DNA from: UBA1195 sp045598025
Lineage (GTDB): Bacteria > Bacteroidota > Bacteroidia > Bacteroidales > WCHB1-69
NCBI GenBank assembly: GCA_045598025.1
Contig: JAZLLH010000029.1
Coordinates: 1-47,938 of the forward strand
DNA: 47,938 bases
Direction of reading: 5' to 3'
The notes under the pieces were generated by a model. The model did no database searches, was not told the DNA's origin, and was given only the letters and a program-made list of their open reading frames with translations. The translations under genes were made by a program, and so were the position numbers. This document shows, piece by piece, positions 16,404-25,422 of the stretch (position 1 is the stretch's first letter; each line of letters opens with the position of its first letter).

Positions 16404-16862
16404 TCAATAGGTTTGCAAAGCCATTTTTTCAAATACTTTTTGAGAAAGATTCCGGTTGACGGGTCGCAGCATTCGGTTCTCCGTGTTTATCTCGAAAACA
16501 ATGGTGGCACCGTTGCGCTGGAAACAAACCCGGTCACACAGGGCTTTGATGACAGACAATCCGTGTGTGCAATCGGCAATGGCCTCTTCGTAGACTTCTT
16601 GAAATGGGAAACCGTTGCCCTGATCGGAAACCGAAAAGGTGATTTTGTGGGAGTCTTCCTGACATAGAATCCGAACGCTTTTTTCGAAATGATTTCCATT
16701 TCCATGGACAATGGCGTTTTTCGTCGCTTCAATCAAGGGAAGGACGATGATGGCTTTTTGGGATTCCCCTATGCCGCAATCCTGCATGACTGATTCTGCA
16801 AAATCTTCAATTTCAGATATTTTATTCAAATCTGAAGGTATTTCCACTTCGGTATAGAACAT
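16404..16862 (-). CDS. RsbW-like serine-kinase/anti-sigma ATP-binding protein
   Basis: 152 residues with a GHKL-type ATPase fold. The N-box is EATKNAIVHGN (~residues 45-55) and the G1 box is VSDQGNGFPF, followed by a THGLSVIKALCDRV lid region. This layout matches the HATPase_c_2 anti-sigma-factor kinases of the SpoIIAB/RsbW type, which bind sigma factors or phosphorylate anti-anti-sigma proteins. No STAS-domain partner, SpoIIE phosphatase or sigma gene is adjacent, so the target is unknown. It is the promoter-proximal gene upstream of ybeY and ends 4 nt before the ybeY start. Cytosolic: no signal or membrane segment. The last ~25 residues (NRMLRPVNRNLSQKVFEK) extend past the usual domain end. 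Confidence 0.88.
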   Translation of the reverse strand: MFYTEVEIPSDLNKISEIEDFAESVMQDCGIGESQKAIIVLPLIEATKNAIVHGNGNHFEKSVRILCQEDSHKITFSVSDQGNGFPFQEVYEEAIADCTHGLSVIKALCDRVCFQRNGATIVFEINTENRMLRPVNRNLSQKVFEKMALQTY

Positions 16863-16899
16863 ATATAATCTTCAAATTTTATGTTACACATAGAGGAAA

Positions 16900-16907
16900 C
16901 AAAATTA
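16900..16907 (-). promoter_or_regulatory. Promoter of the RsbW-like/ybeY operon, -7 element TAATTTTG
   Basis: The plus-strand CAAAATTA reads TAATTTTG on the minus strand. It predicts a start near 16893 and a leader of about 30 nt to the ATG at 16862. It is divergent from the yifB promoter 55 nt away. Confidence 0.6.
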
Positions 16908-16954
16908 CTTAAAATTTATATTGGAAAGTAGGGAAAAGTGAAAAAAAAATTGTC

Positions 16955-16962
16955 TACTTTTG
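16955..16962 (+). promoter_or_regulatory. yifB promoter, -7 element TACTTTTG
   Basis: An exact TAnnTTTG match 25 nt before the ATG at 16987. It predicts a short leader of about 18 nt. An out-of-frame ATG at 16968 lies at about the start site and is probably not used. Confidence 0.65.
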
Positions 16963-16986
16963 CACAAATGAAAAAAATGAAATCAT

Positions 16987-18522
16987 ATGATCGTTAAAAC
17001 TTTTGGAAGTTGTGTGGTCGGCATTGATGCCATCACCATTACAGTAGAAGTCAGTGTTGAAACTGGCGTGAATTTTTATTTGGTCGGATTACCCGATAAT
17101 GCGGTAAAAGAAAGTCAGCAGCGGATTGCTTCGGCTCTTTCCTGCTATGGTTTCCGAATACCCGGCAAACGGATTATCATCAATATGGCACCAGCTGATT
17201 TGCGGAAAGAAGGTTCGGCTTACGACCTGACCATTGCCATAGGGATTTTAGCCGCTTCAGAGCAGATTGGAGCGGAATCTTTAAATCAATATGTCATTAT
17301 GGGAGAATTGTCGTTAGACGGCGAATTAAAGCCCATACGAGGCATTTTGCCGATTGCCATAGAAGCCAAAAAACAAGGATTCAAGGGAATTATTCTGCCG
17401 CAGAGCAATGCCCACGAGGCGGCTATTGTGGAAGGAATCAATGTGTATGGTGCTCGGAATATCAAGCAGGTGATTGATTTCTTTAACGGTAGCGAAATGG
17501 AGATCACAAGGGTGGATCCTATGGAGTCATTCAGCCGTTCGTTGAATCAATACGATTTGGATTTTTCGGACGTCATGGGACAGGAAAATGCCAAGCGTGC
17601 ATTGGAAATAGCTGCAGCGGGCGGACACAACGTTGTAATGATTGGTTCGCCGGGTTCAGGTAAAACCATGTTAGCCAAACGTCTGCCTTCTATTCTTCCA
17701 CCGCTGACATTGGATGAGGCTTTGGAAACAACCAAAATCCATTCGGTAGCAGGGAAATTGCAGAACAACGTCTCTTTGTTGGCTGTACGTCCTTTCCGTT
17801 CGCCTCACCACACTGTTTCGGATGTGGCTTTGGTGGGTGGAGGAGGGCACCCCCAGCCAGGCGAAATTTCCTTGGCGCATAACGGTATCCTTTTTCTGGA
17901 TGAGTTGCCCGAATTCAAGCGTTCCGTATTGGAAGTCCTTCGGCAGCCTTTGGAGGACAGACGGGTGACGATTTCCCGTTCGAGGATGTCGGTAGATTAT
18001 CCGGCTTCGTTTATGTTTATCGGAGCCATGAATCCTTGTCCTTGCGGATACTATAATCATCCGGAAAAGAAGTGCAACTGTCAGCCAGGACAGATACGCC
18101 ATTATTTGGGCAAAATATCGGGTCCCTTATTGGACCGTATTGATTTGCATGTGGAAATCATTCCTGTATCGTTTAATGAACTTTATCAGAAAAAAAAGGG
18201 GGAAAGCAGCGTTGTCATCCGCGAAAGAGTGTCGGCTGCAAGGCTTATACAAATGGAAAGGTTCAGGGGAGAGTCCGGAATATATACCAATTCCCAAATG
18301 ACCCCCAAACTGATACTGAAATACTGTAAATTGGATGAAAACGGTCACGAATTGCTGAAAATGGCAATGGAAAAACTGAATCTGTCGGCCCGGGCGTATC
18401 ACAGAATTTTGAAAGTCAGTCGTACCATTGCCGATTTGGAAGGAGTTGAGCACATTCAAATGTCCCATTTGTCGGAAGCCATCCATTTCCGAAGTCTGGA
18501 CAGGGAAAATTGGGGTAAATGA
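16987..18522 (+). CDS. YifB/ComM family Mg-chelatase-like AAA+ ATPase
   Basis: 511 residues, full length. The N-terminal ChlI-like domain (1-~170) carries VGLPDNAVKESQQRIASAL and ADLRKEGSAYDLTIAIG. The AAA+ domain follows with Walker A GSPGSGKT at 220-227, Walker B region ILFLDELPEF, and the ComM/YifB cysteine-rich loop MNPCPCGYYNHPEKKCNCQP. A C-terminal Mg_chelatase_C helix bundle ends the protein. ComM is a hexameric helicase that promotes branch migration during integration of DNA by natural transformation in gamma-proteobacteria; the role in this phylum is not established. Monocistronic, with its own promoter and a strong terminator. Confidence 0.95.
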   Translation: MIVKTFGSCVVGIDAITITVEVSVETGVNFYLVGLPDNAVKESQQRIASALSCYGFRIPGKRIIINMAPADLRKEGSAYDLTIAIGILAASEQIGAESLNQYVIMGELSLDGELKPIRGILPIAIEAKKQGFKGIILPQSNAHEAAIVEGINVYGARNIKQVIDFFNGSEMEITRVDPMESFSRSLNQYDLDFSDVMGQENAKRALEIAAAGGHNVVMIGSPGSGKTMLAKRLPSILPPLTLDEALETTKIHSVAGKLQNNVSLLAVRPFRSPHHTVSDVALVGGGGHPQPGEISLAHNGILFLDELPEFKRSVLEVLRQPLEDRRVTISRSRMSVDYPASFMFIGAMNPCPCGYYNHPEKKCNCQPGQIRHYLGKISGPLLDRIDLHVEIIPVSFNELYQKKKGESSVVIRERVSAARLIQMERFRGESGIYTNSQMTPKLILKYCKLDENGHELLKMAMEKLNLSARAYHRILKVSRTIADLEGVEHIQMSHLSEAIHFRSLDRENWGK

Positions 18523-18533
18523 GAAATAAAAAC

Positions 18534-18564
18534 AAAAAAGCCTTGAAATCTTCAAGGCTTTTTT
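18534..18564. terminator. Bidirectional terminator between yifB and the ferredoxin gene
   Basis: AAAAAAGCCTTGAA (18534-18547) pairs perfectly with TTCAAGGCTTTTTT (18551-18564) around a 3-nt loop, giving a T-run on each strand. It separates convergent genes. Confidence 0.92.
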
Positions 18565-18585
18565 GGTGTACAATGGTAGATTTGA

Positions 18586-18756
18586 TTATTCCGGCTGAAT
18601 AGCTTCTTGCGGGCATACGCTTGCGCAGGAACCGCATTCTACACATTCGTCAGGATTGATGCTGTATGCATCGCCTTCGGAAATAGCTCCGACAGGGCAT
18701 TCACCGATGCAAGTACCACAACCTACACATTTTTCAGGATCAATTTTGTAAGCCAT
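18586..18756 (-). CDS. Small 2[4Fe-4S] ferredoxin
   Basis: A 56-residue protein read directly from the minus strand, MAYKIDPEKCVGCGTCIGEC at its start and PQEAIQPE at its end. It has two complete CxxCxxCxxxCP cluster motifs: Cys10, 13, 16, 20 and Cys38, 41, 44, 48. The two halves are internally similar, each ending in a CP motif followed by EAI/GAI. It is the bacterial clostridial-type ferredoxin, a low-potential electron carrier, with no extra domain. It has its own promoter (18788-18795) and a terminator immediately after the stop, so it is monocistronic. Redox partners cannot be told from the neighbours, although IspH and NadA in this window are Fe-S enzymes and IspH needs an electron donor. 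Confidence 0.95.
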   Translation of the reverse strand: MAYKIDPEKCVGCGTCIGECPVGAISEGDAYSINPDECVECGSCASVCPQEAIQPE

Positions 18757-18787
18757 AATGTATTTTTTTTGTAGTTAATTTGTTTTG

Positions 18788-18795
18788 CAAAAGTA
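18788..18795 (-). promoter_or_regulatory. Ferredoxin promoter, -7 element TACTTTTG
   Basis: CAAAAGTA on the plus strand reads TACTTTTG on the minus strand, 31 nt before the ferredoxin ATG. It predicts a leader of about 25 nt and lies in the 81-bp gap between ferredoxin and uvrA. Confidence 0.65.
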
Positions 18796-18837
18796 GTACG
18801 TTTATGAATATCTAAGCACGCAAAATGAAATATGTAA

Positions 18838-21660
18838 TCATTTTAAATTTATATGCAATTTATCTGATATATACTTTGCTGTATAAGAGTCTCCACATTG
18901 GCATAATTCTTCCGGTGTGCCTTGAAAGATGATATTTCCTCCAGCCTGTCCTCCTTCAGGTCCCATTTCGATAATCCAATCGGCACATTTGATGATATCC
19001 AAATGGTGTTCGATGATCAGAATGGAGTGTCCCTTGCGTATGAGAGCTTGAAATGTATTGTAAAGATTGGCCACATCGTGGAAATGCAGACCGGTTGTAG
19101 GTTCATCGAAAATAAGCAGTGTGTGGCTCTGTTGGCTTCCCTTGCCAAGAAAATAAGCCAGTTTGATCCGTTGAGCTTCACCTCCGGATAGGGAGGAAGA
19201 AGATTGTGCCATGCGCAGATATCCCAATCCGACATCGTGCAGAGGTTGCAAGCTGGAAGTAACGGCTTGTGCTGTTTTGCAATCCTGCAGGCCGGAAAAG
19301 AATTCTATCGCTTCGTCTATGGTCATTTGCAGAATGTCAGCAATGCTTTTTCCATTGACTTTCACTTCCAGAGTTTCTTCCTTATAGCACGTCCCGTGGC
19401 ATTCTTCGCAAGGGATTTCAATATCGGACATAAACTGCATCTTGATTTTCAGATGTCCTTCTCCCTGACAGGTTTCGCATCGGCCGCCTTCTACATTGAA
19501 AGAAAAAAATCCCGGTTTGTATCCTCTTGCTTTAGACAGCGGCTGTTCGGCAAAAAGTTGCCGTATGTAGTCGAAAGCACCTATGTATGTACACGGGTTG
19601 GACCGGGTAGAACGTCCGATGGGATTCTGGTCAACGAATTCCACCTGTGTAATGAAATCCAAATCTCCTTTCAGGTGAGGGTTGGATGTGAATGCTGCAT
19701 TGGGAATTTTTTTCTGGTTGAAATGGCGCTGCAGGGCAGGGTAGAGAATATCTCTGACCAATGTGGACTTTCCGCTGCCGGATACACCACTGACTACGCA
19801 GAGTGTTTCCAGTGGAAACTGCACATCCAAATTATGGATATTGTGCATGCTCACATTTTCCAATCGAATGAATTTCTGTGGTTTTCGTCTGTAGCTCGGA
19901 ATGGGAATTTCCCTTTCACCCCTCAGGAAGGCTGCTGTAATGCTTTCATGGCAGTCCAGAAGTTCGGGAACGCTCCCTTGAAAAATGATGCGGCCACCTT
20001 CTGTCCCGGAATAAGGCCCCGTATCAATGACCTGATCGGCTGAGCGGATGATTTCTTCATCGTGTTCCACTACAATGATGGTATTTCCCACATCTCTCAG
20101 CCGTTGAAGGGTCTGTATGAGTTTATGGCTGTCCCGGCTGTGCAGTCCTATACTGGGTTCATCCAATATGTAGAGCGAGCCGACCAGACTGCTGCCGAGA
20201 GAGGCGGCAAGGTTTACTCTTTGCGATTCTCCTCCGGAAAGCGTACTGGATGGCCGGTTCAATGTCAAGTATCCCAAGCCCAATTCACAAAGGCATTCCA
20301 TACGAGAGCATATTTCTTTCAGTAGTCCCTGGGCTATTTTTTGGTCCTGTTCCTGTTCAAAATGGGTGTTTTGAAAAAAATCCAGGCATTGGCGAATGGG
20401 CATGTCAATGATTTCCTGAATGTTTTTCCCGTTTATTCTGATATATTCCGTATCCTTGGACAAACGGCTCCCGTGACAATAGGGACAGGTGGTTTTCCCC
20501 TTGTAGCGGGAAAGCAATATGCGGTATTGGATTTTGTAGGAATTTTCTTCCAGCCATTGGAAAAAGTAGTCCAAACCTTTGAAATATTCATTTCCTGTCC
20601 ACAGCAAACGGTATTCGTCTTCTGTTAATTGATTGATTGGTCGGTGAATAGGGAAATCAAACTGGTCGGCTGACTGAATGAGTTCATCTCTGTAGGCAGA
20701 CATTTTGTCTGTTTTCCAGCAGGCGATGGCATCATCGTATACAGAAAGGCTGGGGTCTGGAATTACCAGATCGGGGTCAATGCCAATCAGGTTTCCAAAG
20801 CCACCGCAATGTGAACAGGCTCCGTAGGGGTTATTGAATGAAAACATGTTCACGCTGGGTTTTTTGAACAGTATTCCGTCTTTTTCGAAGCGGTTGGAAA
20901 AACTTCGGGTGCGGAATTGGCCTTCTGCATCGTAAATTTCCAGTTCACAGCGTCCTTGTCCCTCAAAAAATGCGGTTTCAATGGATTCCGCTATCCGAGA
21001 ACGATTCTCATCTTCATTGTTGACAATGAATCGGTCAATGAGGAGACGGATAGGGGAATCCTCCTCTTCAGGACCGTTTTCCAAATAGTCTGCAATCTGG
21101 CAGATGCCGTCCTTTGTGCATATGCGCGTGAAACCTTGTTGCATCAGCAGTTTCAATTGGTCTTTCCGAGTCCTTTCGTGAGTGGTCAGAAAAGGGGAAT
21201 ACAAGATCAGTTTTGTTCCTTCAGGCAATTGGAAAATGCTGTCACATACGTTTTTCACACTGTCTCTTTTTACCATTTCTCCCGAAATGGGGGAATAGGT
21301 TTTCCCGATGCGGGCGAACAGCAGTTTTATGTATTCGTAAATCTCTGTCGAAGTTCCCAATGTGGAACGTGGATTGCGGCTGTTCACCTTTTGTTCTATG
21401 GCGATGGCGGGAGGAATTCCGCTAATCAGGTCAACATCGGGCTTTCGGATTTTACCCATGAATTGGCGGGCGTAGGCACTCATGGATTCGATATAGCGGT
21501 GCTGTCCCTCTGCATACAGTGTGTCAAAAGCAAGAGAGGACTTTCCGGAACCGGAAAGTCCTGTAATGACAATAAAGCGGTTGTGGGGAATATCCAAACT
21601 GATGTTTTGGAGATTATTGACCCTCGCCCCTTTGATACGGATGTAGGTGTTGTTGTCCAA
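18838..21660 (-). CDS. uvrA: Excinuclease ABC subunit UvrA
   Basis: 940 residues. UvrA is the damage-sensing ATPase dimer of nucleotide excision repair, which loads UvrB. Two ABC modules are complete: Walker A GLSGSGKSS (34-42) and GVSGSGKST (625-633), signatures LSGGESQR (474-481) and LSGGEAQR (824-831), and Walker B ILDEPS and IFDEPTTGL. The C-terminal zinc finger is intact: Cys728, Cys731, Cys751, Cys754 in C-x2-C-x19-C-x2-C. The first finger is incomplete: only Cys282 and Cys285 (ACSHC) remain, and the upstream CxxC pair of the E. coli type is replaced by sequence around FSNRF. I recall this shape in Bacteroidota UvrA. It begins 1 nt after prs and is the last gene of the psp1 operon. Confidence 0.97.
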   Translation of the reverse strand: MDNNTYIRIKGARVNNLQNISLDIPHNRFIVITGLSGSGKSSLAFDTLYAEGQHRYIESMSAYARQFMGKIRKPDVDLISGIPPAIAIEQKVNSRNPRSTLGTSTEIYEYIKLLFARIGKTYSPISGEMVKRDSVKNVCDSIFQLPEGTKLILYSPFLTTHERTRKDQLKLLMQQGFTRICTKDGICQIADYLENGPEEEDSPIRLLIDRFIVNNEDENRSRIAESIETAFFEGQGRCELEIYDAEGQFRTRSFSNRFEKDGILFKKPSVNMFSFNNPYGACSHCGGFGNLIGIDPDLVIPDPSLSVYDDAIACWKTDKMSAYRDELIQSADQFDFPIHRPINQLTEDEYRLLWTGNEYFKGLDYFFQWLEENSYKIQYRILLSRYKGKTTCPYCHGSRLSKDTEYIRINGKNIQEIIDMPIRQCLDFFQNTHFEQEQDQKIAQGLLKEICSRMECLCELGLGYLTLNRPSSTLSGGESQRVNLAASLGSSLVGSLYILDEPSIGLHSRDSHKLIQTLQRLRDVGNTIIVVEHDEEIIRSADQVIDTGPYSGTEGGRIIFQGSVPELLDCHESITAAFLRGEREIPIPSYRRKPQKFIRLENVSMHNIHNLDVQFPLETLCVVSGVSGSGKSTLVRDILYPALQRHFNQKKIPNAAFTSNPHLKGDLDFITQVEFVDQNPIGRSTRSNPCTYIGAFDYIRQLFAEQPLSKARGYKPGFFSFNVEGGRCETCQGEGHLKIKMQFMSDIEIPCEECHGTCYKEETLEVKVNGKSIADILQMTIDEAIEFFSGLQDCKTAQAVTSSLQPLHDVGLGYLRMAQSSSSLSGGEAQRIKLAYFLGKGSQQSHTLLIFDEPTTGLHFHDVANLYNTFQALIRKGHSILIIEHHLDIIKCADWIIEMGPEGGQAGGNIIFQGTPEELCQCGDSYTAKYISDKLHINLK

Positions 21661-21661
21661 T

Positions 21662-22639
21662 TTATTTCGTAATCAACAGGTCGTCCATTTCAAAATCCTT
21701 GAAGTGGTCGTAGTTGAACAAATTACTGATGGAACTGTTGTTGACGACTCCTTCAATGACAGCGGCAAAGAGTTTTCCTGTGGACAGGACTGTAATCTTG
21801 TCGGAAGTTTTTTTCAAAGGAATGGTATCGGTAACAATCAGTTCTTCCAGTACGGAATTTTCAATGTTTTCATAGGCTTTTCCAGAAAGTACGGCATGTA
21901 CACACATGGCACGCACACTTTTGGCTCCGGCATCCTTGATGGCTTTTGCCGCCTTGCACAAGGTTCCGGCCGTATCCACCATATCGTCGACGATAACGAC
22001 ATTTTTGTCCTTTACATCACCGATGATTTGCAGATTGGCAATTTCGTTGGGCCGCGGGCGCTGTTTATGTCCTATGGCCAGGTCAGCTTCCAAGTATTTG
22101 GCATAGGAAGCCGCTCTGCGGGTACCTCCGGTATCGGGAGAAGCAATGCAGAGATTTTCGAAGTTGCGTTTCTTCAGATAGGGAAGGAAGATGCGCGATG
22201 CATAGATGTTGTCAACGGGAATGTCGAAAAATCCTTGAATTTGGTCGGCGTGCAAGTCCATGGTGATGACACGGTCTACACCGGCAGCGGTGAGCAGATT
22301 GGCAACCAGTTTGGCCCCGATGGGAATGCGGGGTTTGTCTTTGCGGTCCTGACGGGCCATACCGAAGTAGGGAATGATGGCTATGATCTTATTGGCAGAA
22401 GCACGGCGGGCTCCGTCAATCATGTAGAGCAGTTCCATCAGATTGTCCGCAGGGGGAAATGTTGATTGGATGATGAAAACATCGCATCCACGGATGTTTT
22501 CGCAAAAAGCGGGCTGGAATTCTCCATCGCTGTACACACACACTTCCGTTTTAACCAATTCCTTTTTGTAGGATTTGGCAATTATTTCAGCAAGTTCCTG
22601 ACTTGCTCTTCCACATGCAATTTTTATGTCCGGATTCAT
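21662..22639 (-). CDS. prs: Ribose-phosphate pyrophosphokinase (PRPP synthetase)
   Basis: 325 residues. It transfers pyrophosphate from ATP to ribose 5-phosphate to make PRPP, the precursor for nucleotides, His, Trp and NAD; NadC in this window uses PRPP. Motifs visible: the pyrimidine/ATP-loop YFGMARQDRKDKPRIPIGAK (~104-123), MDLHADQIQGFFDIPVD (metal and R5P region), and VVIVDDMVDTAGT, the PRPP/R5P-binding loop. The protein is near the usual 310-320 length. It lies 24 nt after the pbp1A stop and 1 nt before uvrA. A cytosolic hexameric enzyme by family knowledge. Confidence 0.96.
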   Translation of the reverse strand: MNPDIKIACGRASQELAEIIAKSYKKELVKTEVCVYSDGEFQPAFCENIRGCDVFIIQSTFPPADNLMELLYMIDGARRASANKIIAIIPYFGMARQDRKDKPRIPIGAKLVANLLTAAGVDRVITMDLHADQIQGFFDIPVDNIYASRIFLPYLKKRNFENLCIASPDTGGTRRAASYAKYLEADLAIGHKQRPRPNEIANLQIIGDVKDKNVVIVDDMVDTAGTLCKAAKAIKDAGAKSVRAMCVHAVLSGKAYENIENSVLEELIVTDTIPLKKTSDKITVLSTGKLFAAVIEGVVNNSSISNLFNYDHFKDFEMDDLLITK

Positions 22640-22663
22640 TATTATATTATTGTTTTTTGTTGA

Positions 22664-24931
22664 TTATTCGAAACTGTAATTTTCTTTTGTTTTGGAAATT
22701 TCTTCGTATTTACTGCAATCAAACTCAATGTCGACATTTTCCGGTTTGGAAAAATCGATTTTTTCCAAACCCAACTCTTTGTCGGCATAGCATTTTCGCA
22801 TAAACAGGGCCCATACGGGAAGTGCTGAATTAGCGCCCTGTCCCAAGGCTGTGGAGCGGAAGTGTGCCGCTCTGTCCTCACATCCTACCCATACACCTGC
22901 CGTCAGCATGGGCGTGTATCCCATGAACCATCCGTCAGAATTGTTGTCGGTCGTGCCGGTTTTGCCGGCCATCGGCATATCCAGATGATAGCGGTAGTGC
23001 AGACGGACACCGGTTCCGTGTTCTACTACGCCTTTCATCAGTTGAACGGTTTTGTATGCAGAAACTTCATCCATGGCTTCATTTTGTTCTGTAGCGAACG
23101 TGGCGATGATGTTTCCCTTGCTATTGCATATCTTTGTAATGAAGATGGGTTTGACATATACGCCTTTGTTGTTGAAAGTGTTGATGGCACCCACCATTTC
23201 ATATAGACTTAATTCACAGGTGCCCAAGCAAATGGACGGAACGGGAGGAATATCGCTGGTCACTCCCATTTTCCGTATAAGCTGGATGATGGCTTCGGGA
23301 CCGTAACGTTTCATCAGATAGGCGGATACGTAGTTGAGGGAATTGGCCAAAGCATCCTTCAGTGTAATCATTTGTCCTTCCTTGTAGCTGTTGGAGTTTC
23401 TCGGAGTCCAGGTTTTGCCGGATTCGGTTTCTATGGTTACGGGAAGGTTCGGTACTTTGGTGCAGGGCGAAAATTCTCCTTCCTGCATGGCAAAGGTGTA
23501 TACAAAAGGTTTGAAAGTGGATCCGACCTGTCGGCGAGCCTGGGTGACGTGGTCATACTGGAAATGATAATAATCGGTTCCGCCTACATAAGCTCGGACG
23601 TATCCGGTGGAGGGCTCCATGGCCATCAGTCCGCAGGAGAGGAAGGACTTCATGTAGCGGATGGAATCCAATGGCGACATGATAGTGTCTTTTTCCCCAT
23701 CGCAGGTATATACCCACATGTGTATGGGCGTTTCGAAGTTTTTACGGATTTCTTCTTCGGAAAGCCCCTCCTTCTTAAGTGCGCGGTAGCGGTCCGAATT
23801 CCGCATGGCACTGTTCATGATGCGTTCCGTCTGCTCTTCCGTAATCCGGTAGAAGGGAGCATTTGCCTGGTTTTTCCATTGAGCAAAAAACTGGGGTTGC
23901 AGATTATGGCAAACCCATTCGTCCACCGCTTCTTCCGCATATTTCTGCATTTTGTAATTGATGGTGGTGTAGATTTTGAGTCCGTCTTTGTAAATGTCCC
24001 ATTTTCCTCCGCCCGGTTTGTGATTTTTCTTTGCCCAGGCATTGATTTCCTGTCGGATGTATTCCCTAAAATAGGTAGCCAGACCGCTGCGATGATCCTG
24101 TAACTTGAAATGGGAGATGTCGATGGGTTTGGATTGAGAGGTCTGACAGGTCTCCTTGTCGATGAATTTGTATTTTTTCATCTGGCTTAAAACAACGTTG
24201 CGTCGGTTCAGTGCGTTTTCAGGATTGCGTCGGGGACTATAGTAGGTTGGGGCTTTCAGCATGCCGACCAGCAGGGCGGACTCTTCCAGGGAAAGATCTT
24301 TGGGATTCTTGTCAAAATAGGTTTTGGCGGCCGATTTGATTCCCTGGGACATGTTTCCGAAATCCACCGTATTGAAATACATGGAGATAATTTCGTTTTT
24401 GGCGTAGTTTCTTTCCAATTTGACGGCTACTACCCATTCCTTGAATTTAGTAAAAATCAGTTTAAATGTGCTGGGATTCGGATCGCGGGGAAAGAGGTTT
24501 TTGGCCAACTGCTGTGTAATGGTGCTTCCGCCGCCTTTGTGCTGGCCGATGATGATACCTGCGGCAACCCTCATCAATGCTTTCCCGTCTATGCCCGAAT
24601 GACGGTAAAATCGGCTGTCTTCGGTGGCTATCAATGCATTTACCAGATTTTCAGAAAGTTGATCATAGGATACATTGGATCGGTTTTCAATATAGAATTT
24701 TCCCAACACATATCCGTCTTCGGAAATTACTTCCGTAGCCAGATTGGTTTTCGGATTTTCCAAATCTTCAAAGGAAGGCATGAATCCAAGCCATCCCATA
24801 GATACCAGCAAGAAAAGAAGAATGAGGAGCGCCCATCCTCCGAAGACGAAACGCCACCACCATATATGGAAAGTGCTTTTTTTCTGCTTCCCGTTTCCGG
24901 TCTTTTTGTTTTTCGCTCTTCTATTTGCCAT
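22664..24931 (-). CDS. Class A penicillin-binding protein, PBP1A type
   Basis: 755 residues: a basic N-terminus, a membrane anchor (~28-48), a glycosyltransferase 51 domain with catalytic Glu104 in ATEDSRFYRH and GGGSTITQQLAKNLF, and a transpeptidase domain with the SxxK nucleophile (Ser471 to Lys474, GSTFKPF), SLN (531-533) and KTG (657-659, AGKTGTTDNNSDGWF). It polymerises glycan strands and cross-links stem peptides of the cell wall. All key residues are present. A ~45-residue segment after the last motif is acidic (KENYSFE end). It sits 16 nt after gldH and 24 nt before prs, so it is part of a five-gene minus-strand operon. Confidence 0.95.
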   Translation of the reverse strand: MANRRAKNKKTGNGKQKKSTFHIWWWRFVFGGWALLILLFLLVSMGWLGFMPSFEDLENPKTNLATEVISEDGYVLGKFYIENRSNVSYDQLSENLVNALIATEDSRFYRHSGIDGKALMRVAAGIIIGQHKGGGSTITQQLAKNLFPRDPNPSTFKLIFTKFKEWVVAVKLERNYAKNEIISMYFNTVDFGNMSQGIKSAAKTYFDKNPKDLSLEESALLVGMLKAPTYYSPRRNPENALNRRNVVLSQMKKYKFIDKETCQTSQSKPIDISHFKLQDHRSGLATYFREYIRQEINAWAKKNHKPGGGKWDIYKDGLKIYTTINYKMQKYAEEAVDEWVCHNLQPQFFAQWKNQANAPFYRITEEQTERIMNSAMRNSDRYRALKKEGLSEEEIRKNFETPIHMWVYTCDGEKDTIMSPLDSIRYMKSFLSCGLMAMEPSTGYVRAYVGGTDYYHFQYDHVTQARRQVGSTFKPFVYTFAMQEGEFSPCTKVPNLPVTIETESGKTWTPRNSNSYKEGQMITLKDALANSLNYVSAYLMKRYGPEAIIQLIRKMGVTSDIPPVPSICLGTCELSLYEMVGAINTFNNKGVYVKPIFITKICNSKGNIIATFATEQNEAMDEVSAYKTVQLMKGVVEHGTGVRLHYRYHLDMPMAGKTGTTDNNSDGWFMGYTPMLTAGVWVGCEDRAAHFRSTALGQGANSALPVWALFMRKCYADKELGLEKIDFSKPENVDIEFDCSKYEEISKTKENYSFE

Positions 24932-24947
24932 GATAATATATTGCAGA

Positions 24948-25421
24948 TTATTGTTTTACAAGCGGTTTTTTGCTCAAACTTATTCCGAACGATTCCACTC
25001 CTTCCAATGTATCTGTGCGCATGGCCTGGATATACCGCATGACATATTTCCCCTTCATGGGAAATTTCAACAGGCTGTAGTTGGTCTCCAGTTCTTTGAT
25101 GCGATGGCCTTTTCCCAAAGCTTCCCCTTCGGGAGAAAAAAGATCGCAATGAAGGGTATCGTAAGATAATTTTCCATCGGGAAAAGTGGTTTGCAGAAAA
25201 AGGTAAATATCCTGGTACGGATAATTTTCCGTGTAACGGAAATTCAAACCGAAGCGATAGGGAGAAACCGTGTCGTCAATGGTGAATTCAAACGGCAGCA
25301 TTTTTTCCACTTCCCATACTTCCCCTTTCAGGGGAAAGTGTTCCTCGTATATTTTGTCGGGAGAGGAGCAGGCACTCAGCAGTATTAGGAAACTGCACAG
25401 GCTGAATAGACGTTTCCGCAT
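24948..25421 (-). CDS. gldH: Gliding-motility lipoprotein GldH
   Basis: 157 residues. A lipoprotein signal with lipobox LLSAC places the acylated cysteine at residue 18. The mature part carries LPFEFTIDDTVSPYRFGLNF and the RYTENYPYQDIYLFLQTTFPDG motif typical of GldH. GldH is a small lipoprotein required for gliding in Flavobacterium; in non-gliding Bacteroidales it persists and its role is not settled. It begins 1 nt from the psp1 stop and is followed by pbp1A, an arrangement I recall as common in the phylum. Envelope-associated. Together with GldF and GldG it brings the number of gld genes in this window to three. Confidence 0.92.
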   Translation of the reverse strand: MRKRLFSLCSFLILLSACSSPDKIYEEHFPLKGEVWEVEKMLPFEFTIDDTVSPYRFGLNFRYTENYPYQDIYLFLQTTFPDGKLSYDTLHCDLFSPEGEALGKGHRIKELETNYSLLKFPMKGKYVMRYIQAMRTDTLEGVESFGISLSKKPLVKQ

Positions 25422-25422
25422 G

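Noticed and set aside
16400..16432. Earlier start for ybeY
   Set aside because: It would overlap the RsbW-like gene by 29 nt and adds residues not found in the family. MAGHINFY directly follows the upstream stop.
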